DNA of 64,000 bases from Welwitschia mirabilis (GCA_051453625.1 JBOZIK010000001.1:175403228-175467227); one strand, 5' to 3'. Counted from the stretch's first letter, positions 1-10,869 are shown. Numbers and translations are program-made. Notes: generated by a model from the sequence alone, not told the origin.

Positions 1-1423
1 TTAATAGGATTAAGAACCCTAGGGGGGATGGGGTAGGTTCTTAAAAATTACAATAGAGTATTCTAAATAAATTAAAGATAAATTAAAAACTTGGATAAAA
101 TAATTCACTAATTCAAAACATGCATGAAACGAAAACCTAATAGCAGTAAAAGAAAGAATTAGCTAAAAGCACAAAATACTAAATAAATGTATACATAGGA
201 TTTTATAGTGGTTTAAAAAACTCCCTACTCCACTCTCAATGATCAACTCATCCCCAAGCTTAAAACTTATAATCTTTACAAATAGACTTTTGTAGGCTTA
301 ATCTCAACCTTAAGAGGATGTAGTAGTGATGGTAAGAATGTCGTGATGTACAAATATCACTCCTTCTTAATTTAGTAGATTTGATGGAGCTCTTCTTTTA
401 TAGATGTATAATTGATGAAGTACTAGATCTAACCTTGAATGTATAGATGATACAAACAATAGATCTTTCTTAGTCAAAAGTATAAATGTGTAGATTCAAC
501 AATGAATATCATAAGATTATAATTCTTTTTCCTTAGATTCAAAAGATTAATATGATTGAAAATGGTTCCAAAGGATTCTATAGTTATCTATATCTTAGCT
601 ATTTATATTAAAAAGATTTTAAGATTTATTACATTTTAAATGCACTTCCAACAGCTATAAATGACTATAAAATGACTATCTAATAGATAAATAATAGATA
701 TACAATGGATAGAAGATTTTAGTTCTCTTTTGTCTGGTCGACCCCTTAAAAGTCTAGTCGATCCCATCTGGTATCATGACTTACATAGGTCATCCAAGTG
801 AAATACTTGATTATCCCAGTTTCTATGACTTCATATCTAATTGATCCCATTTGGGTCTTATTGACCCTATTTTGATCACCCATAATAAAATGTGATCACC
901 CATTTATCCTGAAGGATTTCTAATTTTTAACATCAACTGTAGTCAACCCCTTTAGTTGTCTAGTCGACTCCATGGTGATTAGCTTAGGAGTACTATTCCT
1001 TGGTTCATAGATCCAATTGACCCCATCATAGATCTAGTCAACTCCTTATCATTTAGTCTAGGAATATTGTTTATTAGATCCTAAAATCTGATTAAATCCA
1101 TAAAAGTCCAATCGACCCCTTATCATTTGGTTTAAGGACACTGGTTATTAAGGTTATAGGTTCGTTCGACTCCATCAGAAATCTGATTGACTCCTTTATA
1201 TTTAGTTTATTTTATCTATCTACTTCAGGTGCGATCAACTCCTTGAAAGTTCATTCGACTCCTTAAGAGGGTAAAAGAACTGATAGGTTTCTAGTACTCA
1301 GAATTCAATGGTTTTGGTTTCATCTTTAGACCCGCAAATAATTAGCATATTCTGCATAACATACACAAAATTTGCTAGATAGAAAACATTATTTTAACAT
1401 TAATTAATAAAACCTAATAAAAA
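1..1423 (+). mobile_element. LTR-like dispersed repeat, copy S1 (left part)
   Basis: A G-rich tract at 21-33 resembles a polypurine tract. It is followed by an AT-rich stretch, a conserved block at 202-236 (ttatagtggttt then a C-rich tail) and a region dense in TCGACYCC-type motifs. The same order of blocks recurs on the same strand at 61573-62640, so this is a dispersed repeat and not unique sequence. The right edge is placed where homology to another element's LTR begins (about 1424). The G-tract then TG start suggests an LTR seen from its polypurine side, but I cannot see a partner LTR or coding region, so the superfamily is unassigned. Confidence 0.55.
733..1262 (+). repeat. Cluster of TCGACYCC-type short motifs
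   Basis: About thirteen copies of a motif close to TCGACTCC or TCGACCCC, some decayed to TTGACCCC or TCAACTCC, lie here. Several come in pairs about 20-22 bp apart (for example 738/758 and 1177/1199). The spacing between pairs is irregular, so it is not a satellite. A weaker version of the cluster occurs in the S2 copy near 62228-62620. Confidence 0.6.
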
Positions 1424-1591
1424 AATTACTTTGTTAAAAATCAATTCTCTAATTTCTAGCCTAGTGCCTTCAATAAATTACAACATTTAAGTTAATTCGA
1501 GTATATACTAGTGTGTGTTTTTTTTCCAAGTATTTGTGACCTAGAGGATCTACTTAGGCACTTAACGATTACATAAATTCATAGTGCAATA
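1424..1591 (+). repeat. 3' end of element P 5' LTR
   Basis: The sequence matches the end of the LTR at 45977-47193, including the shared words cctagtgcctt and tatactagtgtg. It ends gtgcaata, a decayed form of the family's ..GCAACA terminus, three bases before the primer-binding site. The upstream LTR is missing because S1 lies there. Confidence 0.75.
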
Positions 1592-1594
1592 TTT

Positions 1595-1612
1595 TAGTGC
1601 CATTGTTAGGAA
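1595..1612 (+). other. Primer-binding site, tRNA-Asp type (element P)
   Basis: The 18 bases after a 3-base spacer match the complement of the plant tRNA-Asp 3' end (TGGCGCCGTTGCCGGGGA, recalled) at 11 positions; all seven differences are C-to-T or G-to-A. Its place directly after an LTR end supports the call. Confidence 0.7.
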
Positions 1613-2178
1613 AGGTCGTGAGGAGCTTTAGGACTACCATTATCTAGATAAGTACCATTAATTTTAATTTAAGTCATTTATCTATGTACAACTCTATTTT
1701 TAATCTAAATTTCATAGGTTTATTTTTTATCATTTGTGTTTTCTATAGCATTAATAAGCCATATTGTCCTTCTTATTGTCTAGATAATGGTATAGATAAT
1801 GGCCTAATTTTTTTTTTTGGTCTTTTTACAATAATATTTTTTATTTTGTGATAGCATAATAAAGTTAACATCATTATCTCTATTGTCCAGCTAACAAGGT
1901 GGACAATTATGAGAAGATTTACTTTTGTTTTGCTTTTGTTTCTAATTTTTTTGTAACTATGTTTTTATATTTTTATTAAATAAGTCTTTCTCATTCTTTA
2001 TATCATTTAGACAACATCCAAGAAAACATTTCTATGCATCTTTTGAGTGATTAATAATTTAAATAATTCAATGAAACATAACATATTAGAGGAAATAAAG
2101 ACCGATCTTCACATTATACTTATCTTTCTTAACCTCTTGGTTAAATCTTTTTATTTCATCCTTTTCATGTATTTTAAA
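1613..2178 (+). other. Element P untranslated leader
   Basis: Its first part resembles the leader of element B after 36616 (gactaccattatctagataagt against gattgtcattactaagataagt, compared in shorter words). It includes decayed hairpin motifs near 1768-1805 and 1866-1910. No coding sequence is seen. Confidence 0.6.
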
Positions 2179-2292
2179 TGAATAGTGATCAAAGAAACAT
2201 TGAAAAAATTATTTCTGAAAGAATGAGAATATTGAGAAACTCTAAGAGAAATGGTAAGAAAACATTTTTAGAAATTTTTATAGAAATAGTAA
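2179..2292 (+). pseudogene. N-family ORF, N-terminal piece (element P)
   Basis: An ATG at 2179 opens a frame of about 37 codons, beginning MNSDQRNIEKIISERMRI, that runs straight into the LTR of element M. The start of M's own ORF (MNSNK... at 10326) and a segment of B near 37506-37610 are recognisably related: an ..EILxER/K.. block, then a basic stretch and a conserved ..xEIF block. The continuation resumes at 12138 on the far side of M. The function of the protein is unknown; the position after the leader is where gag lies in autonomous relatives. The piece cannot make a full product because it is severed. Confidence 0.7.
2288..2292. repeat. Target-site duplication of element M, left copy (agtaa)
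   Basis: These are the five bases immediately left of M's LTR. The right-hand copy at 12138-12142 reads aggaa, matching at 4 of 5 positions, which is reasonable for an old insertion. Confidence 0.65.
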
Positions 2293-3506
2293 TGTTGGAG
2301 TGCATAATTTTGTTGCAAATATGATACACTAGTATAAATGGGAGTGACCCAAATGTCATAAATCCATTGAAGGCATGCAAGAGAAGGAGAATTGATTTTA
2401 AGAAAATATTATATTTGAAACTTAAGAAAATGCAATAAAATATACATGCAATGTAATACAAATGCAGCTTAATCTAGATGAACACCTTTTCAATTACTAG
2501 ATTACTTCATTAAGAAGATTAATCTTATATAATCTAAATTAACTAATAAAACTATCACTAACTAAGACTAACATAAGCTATCAAGTAAGTTGAATAAAGT
2601 GTAATGCAAAATGCTCCTAAGCTAATATCATCAACCTTAACAAAGTTTGTGCTAAAGACCTATATCATTAATGAGACTATCACAAAATTAGGAATAACAT
2701 AAACCATAAGGAATATCAAGAGTATTAATGAATAAAAGAAATAGATTTTGTATTATAAACTAAACTAGCATCCAGGTTATAAACTATTTGCACCTCAATG
2801 GAGGATGCTCAACCCTTTACCAAGGAAATGTGTTTCTATAACTACTCAAGATGTATATCTCACCCTTCAATCTCCTATCATGAGAATTTTTAGTTCACCA
2901 AAGATAATAGAAGTATCAAAGGGAATTTATATAGTAAATAAAGTATAACTATTACTCAAAATACACTGAAAAAAATGCTCAATTCAGAGAAAGAAATAGA
3001 CAAAATGGATGAAATTAGGTTGGCCATTTTAGTATTCTCTTGACTATCACGGGAGTAATACTATGTATGGTACCTCATAATAATAGATATTTATCAATTT
3101 ATTTCTCTATAGTATGCTGCTATCCTACATGTCATGGAGGCAACACTAGGAATAACTCCTCTTTAGAAGAGAAAACTCATTAACACTTAGCTTTAGTCCA
3201 TATTAGCATCTAAAATAGTTGCTAAAGTGCTACTGTTATGCCTATCCTATGGATGACAATGGGGACGATAGTATTTCTTATCTTTTTAGCTTAAGATAAA
3301 TTAGCCTTTTTTATTATTAATTTTCCTCCAAAACACTGAATATTATAATATGCCTAAAATGCCTCGAAATATGTCAAGAATTGTGTGTTTTTGTGATCAT
3401 TCCATTGATTCATCATAATCATTAGAATTGCATCTCAACTTATATAAATGTCTTACAAATTAACTCATAACATCCCATCAAATACACACAAATTAGTAGC
3501 ATATTA
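2293..3506 (-). repeat. Element M outer 3' LTR
   Basis: About 1.21 kb. It begins tgttggagtgcataatttt, close to the matching edge of the 5' LTR at 10870 (tgttttagtgcataatttt). The other edge abuts a polypurine tract. Shared internal blocks include the ..gagtgacccaaatgtcata.. region near 2341 and a hairpin motif at 3236-3274. Confidence 0.8.
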
Positions 3507-3521
3507 TAGCCCCCTACTTAG
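3507..3521 (-). other. Polypurine tract (PPT1) of element M
   Basis: The plus strand reads tagccccctacttag, so the minus strand carries a purine-rich AAGTAGGGGGC run directly before the 3' LTR. This is the expected position of the plus-strand DNA primer. Confidence 0.75.
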
Positions 3522-5235
3522 CCTTGTCAGTCCTTGATAAAACCAGGCAAACAACTACAATGATGAGATAAATTATCCAAGATAAATAATAACTAGAAAA
3601 AATGTAAATTAAATTTATAAATACTTATCACATAGGAATAAATATTAAAAACCAATTAATAATATAATACCTGTATAGAATGCATAATAGATATGTTATC
3701 CTATTTATCATTTAGACAATAATGGGAACGATAGGCTTGGAAAAGTAGAATAAAAGTCAAATGCCTACAAACATGATCATCAAAAAGATACAAGTACTAA
3801 CATCTTCGTTATCCCCCTACTTAAATCATTTAACACATCACAATATAATAATTGAGTGCCATACAAAATCAACATCATAAAATGTAATAATGATAGCTTT
3901 AGAAAATGATTATGTATATGCATAATCAGGAATAGTGATACTTAGAATGATGTGTATTGACTAAGCAGTGACAACTCAAACTGATGTATACAAATGCATT
4001 AGTGAGTTTTAAATACAATTTAAAAAAAAATTCAAATAATAATTATAATATTACTCCCTTAGTAATGGTTTCTTGATATCCTAGATCACACCCATATGAA
4101 TGTGCTATAATTGTGTTATTATGGCCTGCTAAATAATAGCTTAATGCATATCACACAAATAATATGAAATCATAAATGGACCATTGCGTCATATATATAT
4201 ATATATATATATATGTCATAAAATCTTAAAATGGTTTTTATAAATAAAGTTTTTACTTAAGTATTTTTAAGATTTCACAAAAATTGGTATTACCCCCATA
4301 GAATAAATAATATATTTCATATTGTAATAACCTAAGAGGAGTTATGTCATTCACCTAGTCATTTGGATAACTTGCATGGGATGACACTAAAAAAAAAAGT
4401 GATTTAGAAAAATAATGAAATCTAAGTAGAATTAAATAATCAAGAATAGCATCAATTAAGCCTTAGAAAGTCATCATAAATTTTGAAAGATAGGTAAAAG
4501 CTAAGAATCATCATTCAAGGGATCATGGTAAAGGAGTCAAAAATAGGAAAATCTCAAGGAAATAAAAAGGATCAGGCCATGATAAAGTACTAAAGAGATA
4601 GAATCAATGCTAAAGAAAATTCTCAAATATACCCTAAACTCAATAAGCATTTAGGTATTTGTAAGTGGATGCATGAAAAATTGAAAGCAAAGAAATAGGA
4701 AAAAAAACATTAGAATAAAATAAAAAAACACGTCAATCAAAGAAAAAGAACACATAAATTAAAGTAAAATTAATACATCAATCAAAGCACTAAAAGAGAA
4801 AAATCCTTATAGGTAAAAACTACGAGTGAAAGTAAAAAAAACAACTAGAAAACTACAAATGATCAAGTAATAATTATTATGTGGAAAAAGATGCATAAAT
4901 GACTTTGAAAATTCCAAATAAGATTACTAAGAAAATGTAATGAAAATGGACAAATAGGAACATAAAGAAGATTGTTTACCTATCTAAAATTCTAACCTAG
5001 TAAAGTTTCTTATTAGAAATCATAAAATGACTTGATTAATGATGGATGACATAATGTAACAAGAAAACTTTAGAAAGTACCACTCGAATGGGCAATGATA
5101 ATGATGATGTCAAGTATATCTAATGTTTTCAATCAATGGATGATAAGATCAAATGATGATTAGAAATGAACTTATCTAATCATACCCCAAAAAAACACTA
5201 GAATCCAAAAAAAGTAGAATGATCATGTGGAAGTA
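3522..5235 (-). repeat. Element M 3' tail, outer copy
   Basis: Non-coding AT-rich tail, homologous over its length to 5627-7700, 58868-60720 and 20518-22000, and in reverse to 14280-15190 and 40700-41960. A second polypurine-like tract (PPT2) lies at 3811-3824, about 304 bp from PPT1. It ends in a 100-N gap. Confidence 0.7.
4191..4214. repeat. (AT)n microsatellite
   Basis: Uninterrupted AT dinucleotides, about 12 units. The homologous tail copy near 6301 has only a short version, so the tract expanded after the copies diverged. Confidence 0.9.
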
Positions 5236-5335
5236 NNNNNNNNNNNNNNNNNNNNNNNNNNNNNNNNNNNNNNNNNNNNNNNNNNNNNNNNNNNNNNNNN
5301 NNNNNNNNNNNNNNNNNNNNNNNNNNNNNNNNNNN
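5236..5335. other. Assembly gap, exactly 100 N
   Basis: The round length suggests a gap of unknown size. The left flank is element tail and the right flank is the end of an LTR, so an internal region and most of an LTR may be missing here. Confidence 0.9.
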
Positions 5336-5611
5336 TTGTTCTCCTACATATTGTGGGAACTATAGTGGGAACGATAACCTTTATTATCTTTCAAATTAAT
5401 AGAAATTATTCTTTTACATCATTAATCTTCCTTCAAAGCACTGAGTATTTGAATATACTTGAAATACCTCTAAATATCCCAAGAATTGCATGTTTTAGTG
5501 ATCATTCCATTGAATCTTCATAATTATTAGAATTGCATCTAAAATTGTATAAATGTCTAGTAAAATAATTCATAATACTTTATTAAATACACACAATTTG
5601 GTAGTGCATCA
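5336..5611 (-). repeat. Partial internal LTR within element M
   Basis: Matches the PPT-side 275 bp of the LTRs at 2293-3506 and 10870-12137. It ends ..gtgcatca beside a decayed PPT1 (5612-5626). The rest of this LTR would lie in the gap. Confidence 0.75.
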
Positions 5612-6788
5612 TAGCCACTTAATTAACCTTATCAGTCCTTAACAAACCCAAAAGAACAACTACAATTATGATCCAAATTGTCTAAGATACACAAAAACTA
5701 GGGAAAATGTAAATTGAATTTATAAATACTTACCATTTAGGAATAAACATTAAAAGCCAATTAAATAATATAATACATCTATACAATGGATAATAGATAT
5801 GTTGTCCTATCAATTATCTAAATGATAATGGGGACAACAAGCTTGGAAAATAAGAATAAAAGTTAGATGCCTACAAACATGATCATCAGAAAAATACAGG
5901 TACTAACATCTTTGTTAGCCCTTTACTTAAACCATTTAACATATTGCAATATAATAATTAAATGTCATACACAATAAATATCATAAGATGTAATAATGAT
6001 AGCTTCATAAAATGATGACGTGTATGCATAATTAGGGATAGTAATACTCAAACTGAATATGTAAACTAAGTAGTGATAACTCAAAATGATGTATACAAAA
6101 CCATTAGTGGCTTTTAAATACAATATACAAGAAAAAAATTAAAATAATAATCACAATATTACTTTCCTTGTTTATGGTTTCTTGATACCCTAGATCTTAC
6201 CTATAAGAATGTTCTATAATTGTGTTATTATGTCCTACTAAATAATATCCATAATGCATATTGCACAAATAATATGAAATCATAAATGGATCATTGCATC
6301 ATATATATGTATCATAAAAGCTTAAAATGATCTTCATAAATAACATTTTTTCTTAAATGTCTTTAAGATTTCATAGAAATTGATCCTATTCCCCCATAGA
6401 AGAATCAATACGTCATGTATCATAATAAGCTAAGAGTAGCTAGGTCATCCACCTAGTCATCTATACGACATATGTGGGGTGATAGGCAGAAAATGAATGA
6501 TCTAGAAATATAGTAAAATCTAGGAAGAATTGGATAATTAAGAATATCATCAATAAAACATTATAAACCCATCATACATTTCAAAAGATAGATAAAAGCT
6601 AAAAATCATCATCCAAGATATCATAGTAAACAACTCAAAAATAGGAAAAGCTCAAGGCAATAGGAAATAATCAAGCCATGATAAAGCACAAAAGAGATAG
6701 AATCAATTCTAAAGAAAATCCTAAAATTTTCTTAAACTCAATAAGCATTTATGATTTTAATGTATTTAAGATTAAAAGAAAAGAAATG

Positions 6789-7165
6789 NNNNNNNNNNNN
6801 NNNNNNNNNNNNNNNNNNNNNNNNNNNNNNNNNNNNNNNNNNNNNNNNNNNNNNNNNNNNNNNNNNNNNNNNNNNNNNNNNNNNNNNNNNNNNNNNNNNN
6901 NNNNNNNNNNNNNNNNNNNNNNNNNNNNNNNNNNNNNNNNNNNNNNNNNNNNNNNNNNNNNNNNNNNNNNNNNNNNNNNNNNNNNNNNNNNNNNNNNNNN
7001 NNNNNNNNNNNNNNNNNNNNNNNNNNNNNNNNNNNNNNNNNNNNNNNNNNNNNNNNNNNNNNNNNNNNNNNNNNNNNNNNNNNNNNNNNNNNNNNNNNNN
7101 NNNNNNNNNNNNNNNNNNNNNNNNNNNNNNNNNNNNNNNNNNNNNNNNNNNNNNNNNNNNNNNNN
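6789..7165. other. Assembly gap, 377 N
   Basis: Run of N inside the M tail. Apparent open frames crossing it are artefacts of the N run. Confidence 0.95.
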
Positions 7166-7998
7166 AAAAAAAACATTAGCATAAAATGAAAGGAATGCAT
7201 TAATCAAAGAAAAAGAAACACATCAATCAAAGTTATAAAAGAAAAATAACCATTATGGATAAAAATTACAAGTTAAAAAAAATGCAATCATTTAAAAAAA
7301 AAAAAAACCAAATGATCAAATTCTAGTTATTACATAAAAAAAGGTACATAAATGAATTTTAAATTTTTAATCAAAGAAACTAAGAAAACATAATGTAAAT
7401 GGGAAACTAGTAACATAAAAAAGATTGTTTACCTATCCAAAGTTTCAACATAGTAAAGTTTCTTGGTAGATATCATAAAGCGACATGATTAATAATGCAT
7501 GACATAATGTAAAAATCTTTAGAAAGTACCACTCTAATGGGTAATGATTATGATGATCTTAAGTATATCTAATGTGGTCAATTAATGGATGATAAGACTA
7601 AAAGCTACTTAGAAATGAACTTATCTATCCATATTCCTAAATAATACTAGAATTCAAAAAATTAAAATGATCATATGAAAGTATTATATACAAATTGAGT
7701 GTAAAAAATAAGCATGACTTTGATAACACTAGGGACATTATTGATTCCATATAGTCTAAGTAAAAATTATTTTTTCATGATGGGGTGAGTGCAAGTAGTA
7801 TTAAAGGAGTAAGAACCTGCATAACATGGTTAACTAACCCCCCAGTGGAGTTTCCACAACTATCATATCACATTGCCAAAGGATCCTCTTAGAAAACTTT
7901 TCCTCAGTTCTTATTGTAGAACATCATAATAATCATGGTTCTAGCATAGATACAAAAGATCATGGTTATTATTTATTTTTTTCCTTCTTCTTCTTATA

Positions 7999-8036
7999 TA
8001 TCTCTCTCTCTCTTTCTCTCTCTCTCTCACTCTCAC
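7999..8036. repeat. (TC)n microsatellite
   Basis: Near-continuous TC dinucleotides with two interruptions, inside the element tail. Confidence 0.85.
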
Positions 8037-8389
8037 ACCTAGAAGTAAAAAAATAAATTTCACATGCTCAAGTACTATTAATAATAATGGTGAAGTAATG
8101 AAATAAGAAGCAAGGAAGAACACTAAAACAAATAAATACTCATACCATTAAGAGAGAATAAAAGAACCAAGGCATCTTTCTTTAAAATGAAGTTTATAGA
8201 TATATGAATATCTTAAGATTAAGTAAATCCAATCTTATCCCTTTAAAATTCTCAAGTAAAAGATTTACTAATCATGATAACTTCATAAAAGTAAAACATT
8301 ACTCAAGTTAAAGATGTTTAAGTGATAGCATAATATTTACCAAAAGAATTAGCAAAGGAAGGATTTAGATAATGAGAGGAGAAAAATCC

Positions 8390-8640
8390 AAAATAAGTGC
8401 TTCTATCATGTTTAAGGTTTAACTGATAGATATCTCAATGATTTTTAACTTTTATCCCTTAACTTTTGAATTTTCTAAGTGTTCAAGTTTGGATATTTTA
8501 ACTAAGCCATTTAAGATGAACTTTCTTTTAAAATATAAGGACCTAACCATTAAGAGGTTTAACTAGTTGTTTAAAATGTGCACTTGGGTATTATAATTTT
8601 TATAAAAATAAGGACCAAATCAAATAGAAACTAACTACTA
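8390..8640 (-). pseudogene. Integrase C-terminal remnant (element M)
   Basis: One minus-strand frame contains NGLVKISKLE, matching NGLIKISNLN in the integrase C-terminal region of G (22490-22760) and similar words in P, B and M2. In plant Athila-type pol this segment follows the integrase catalytic core and ends near a KVNG motif; here the copy reads KVKG. No catalytic core precedes it. Stops interrupt the frame. It appears to be the only piece of pol the N family retains. Confidence 0.6.
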
Positions 8641-8949
8641 AAACATAAAAGGTAGATAATCATTTTTGAGTAAAATCAATTAGAGGAAGAGAGAGTAGAA
8701 AGATAAAACTTTGATAGCATAAATTTTAGAATTCAAATAAGGGATAAAGAAGTGATGAATGTCATTGACAATTAATCTCTTATTAAAACATTATAAATAA
8801 TGAGTATCATTATAAAATTCATTTAAGACATAATCCAAAGAATGTATCAAAAATAGTTTTAAGGGCTTTTTATAATGTTTAATGAGATTTAAAAGCTCTT
8901 AAAGATTTATTTCTAAGCATGGATTATCATCAAGGAGATAAGGTTGATT

Positions 8950-10326
8950 CTAATTTAAAATTCCAAGATATTCCAAGTTATATTTTTAGAAAGGATAATC
9001 ATTAAACGAATAAGGTAAAGTAAACTTATTAGAAAAAGAAAGGATGTTCCTTTGAGTATCACATGGATTTTTGAAAGGAAAAAATTAAGAGATAGTAGTA
9101 ATAGACTTTTCAAAATTATGGATTTCATTAAAGTCAAGGAAAGAAAGGTAGTTTTGAGAATGATATAAAGGTTTAAATGGAAAAGATAAAGAAATTTTAT
9201 TATTATCAAGATCATAAGGTAATGTGGAAGTGGAAGTAGAAGTGGAAGGAAGGATCTGATTTGAAGTTGATATGAAGGCATAGGTGAAAACAATGAAGAA
9301 GCATGCATAAAATAAACATGTATATCCTCTATGAACTTTGAATAAATCTCTATGAGTACTTCATTATAGTAATTTTATTCATTATTATCTTTATCACCAC
9401 TTTGTTGAACTATTTCTTTACTTTCCTCATTATTGTTGGTGACTATATCTTCCTTCTCCTATAGAGTATGGCTCTCATTCTAAGTTGTTAGATTCATCAA
9501 AAAAGGTTACCAAGAGAAATGTGAGCATCATATTAACTATAACTTAAAAATTTTTCTAATTCTTCATGAATGGATTTATCGTCTAGATTACCTAGTAGTG
9601 AATGGATGGTAGGAAAATAGTCTATTACCTCAATATCATCATTTAATAAATGGTTGTCCTTAACCTTATTATTGAAAAATTGAGTTGAGTTATTATTTTT
9701 CCTCATTTGCTCATCTTCTGATGAGTAGGATGCTAAAATTTGGCTTAAAATTTCATTCTCTATTTGAAATTAAGAATCATTGTCATTTATTTATAAGTGC
9801 TCCTCATTTTTCTCTAGGTAGGATGTAGTAGGATAGGTTTAAGAATGTTGTATTATAAGAACCTTGGTTATATAATAATGTTTGTTAAAAGATATCAATT
9901 AGATTTTCTAGGTTTTTGCTAGTATTTTCTTGATTCTTATTCATTTCATCAATCATTTCTTTCATTATATCATTTTCTTCCTCATAGTAGTTAATGGGAT
10001 ATGATTCTTCTTCATAGTAATTTATGGGAGATGGACAACATTAATAAAAGTGATTATAGGAAGTTTGTCTAAATAAGATCAAATCCCTAAAATGTGGAAA
10101 ATCTTCATTGTTATTTCTATATGAAGTTTAAAAAGAAAAGGGAAAATAATAATAAGGTTAAAAAGAGAAAGAGGCCCAATTCATGCTTTCAACATCATTT
10201 TATATTGTTATTCCTCTTTCTGCAAAAACTTCTCAAAGTGCTTTTTTGCCATTGTCCTTGGAGTTTTTAAAGGTTTTTTCTCCTTTTAGAAAGAATTTCT
10301 TAAAGGTTACTTTTATTACTATTCAT
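8950..10326 (-). pseudogene. N-family ORF of unknown function (element M), about 459 codons
   Basis: A former coding region from an ATG at 10326 to a stop after LEYLGILN at 8950, now broken by stops and at least one 1-base deletion. Blocks in order: a basic N-terminus; an aromatic stretch (NWASFSF); two YYEEE repeats (near 10000-9960); a predicted helical block ending LENLIDIF; an acidic middle part with NNNSTQFF and DDIEVIDYFPTIHSLLG; the motif AHISLGNLF; a low-complexity STSTSTST run; and a C-terminal block with FPFKNPCDT and FNDYPF. The same blocks occur in P, B and M3, and in P and M3 the total length is also about 1.37-1.40 kb, which argues for a real ancestral protein. No retroviral zinc knuckle or enzyme motif is seen. 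A long leucine-rich frame at 8955-9308 is a shifted reading of the same DNA. Function unknown. Confidence 0.65.
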
Positions 10327-10848
10327 TGAAGCAATTAAGAAGAATGAAATAAGAAGATCTAGCTCAATATAATAAAGAAGATAAGTATATAGTGAAGATC
10401 AAATTCTACTCTATTTAAATGTTTCAAATTGTTAGGATACTTATCACTTCAAAGATGTATAATGGCTATCATTTTAATCATTGTGGGGAGAATTAATGGA
10501 ATGATTACATAAAAAATTAAAAAATAGAAAGAACAGAAAGAGTGAATTGGAAAAACTAAATATAGCCACTATCATCCTTTGTGTCATGGAGATAATAGTA
10601 GAGATAACATATTATTATGTTATAAGAATAAAAAACATTAAATAAAATTGCCAGAAAAATAAATTTATGAATTATCATCCTTAGTGTCATGAGGACGATA
10701 GTACTTATTATAGACTAAAAAAACCAAAAATTGCAAAAGGAAAATCCATGATTCTAACTAGAAATACAATGTCACTACAGATAATATTCAAACTTAAATT
10801 TGATTTACTTACTTGAGTAATGACGATTCTCAAACTCCTCAGTAACCT
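10327..10848 (-). other. Element M leader
   Basis: Non-coding sequence between the primer site and the ORF. It carries two hairpin motifs (10571-10610 and 10675-10712, each a CATCC arm followed by a degenerate partner arm). Confidence 0.65.
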
Positions 10849-10866
10849 TCTCCAGCAATGATGCCA
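10849..10866 (-). other. Primer-binding site, tRNA-Asp type (element M)
   Basis: The minus strand reads TGGCATCATTGCTGGAGA: 13 of 18 match the tRNA-Asp complement, and all five differences are C-to-T or G-to-A. It is separated from the LTR by 3 bases. Confidence 0.8.
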
Positions 10867-10869
10867 AGA

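Larger units (their letters stand above)
5612..8389 (-). repeat. Element M 3' tail, inner copy
   Basis: Homologous to 3507-5235 with many substitutions. It contains PPT1 (5612-5626, weakened by substitutions), PPT2 (5916-5930) and then AT-rich non-coding sequence up to the integrase C-terminal remnant. A 377-N gap lies at 6789-7165. Frames that span the gap have no support. Confidence 0.7.

Noticed and set aside
2189-2461. 90-codon minus frame
   Set aside because: It crosses the P/M junction and is opposite to P's conserved ORF start; its hydrophobic content is what AT-rich DNA gives by chance.
5227-7207. Open frames that run through N gaps (5227-5523, 6678-7207 in several frames, also 25453-26017, 36130-36387, 39517-39772, 41984-42226, 57364-57861)
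   Set aside because: Their length comes from unknown bases; the readable parts are element tail, LTR or linker.
8955-9308. Leucine-rich 117-codon minus frame, with a similar frame at 55708-56034, looking like a membrane protein
   Set aside because: It is a shifted reading of the N-family ORF; the other frame shows the conserved STSTST, FKNPCDT and FNDYPF blocks shared with P and B.
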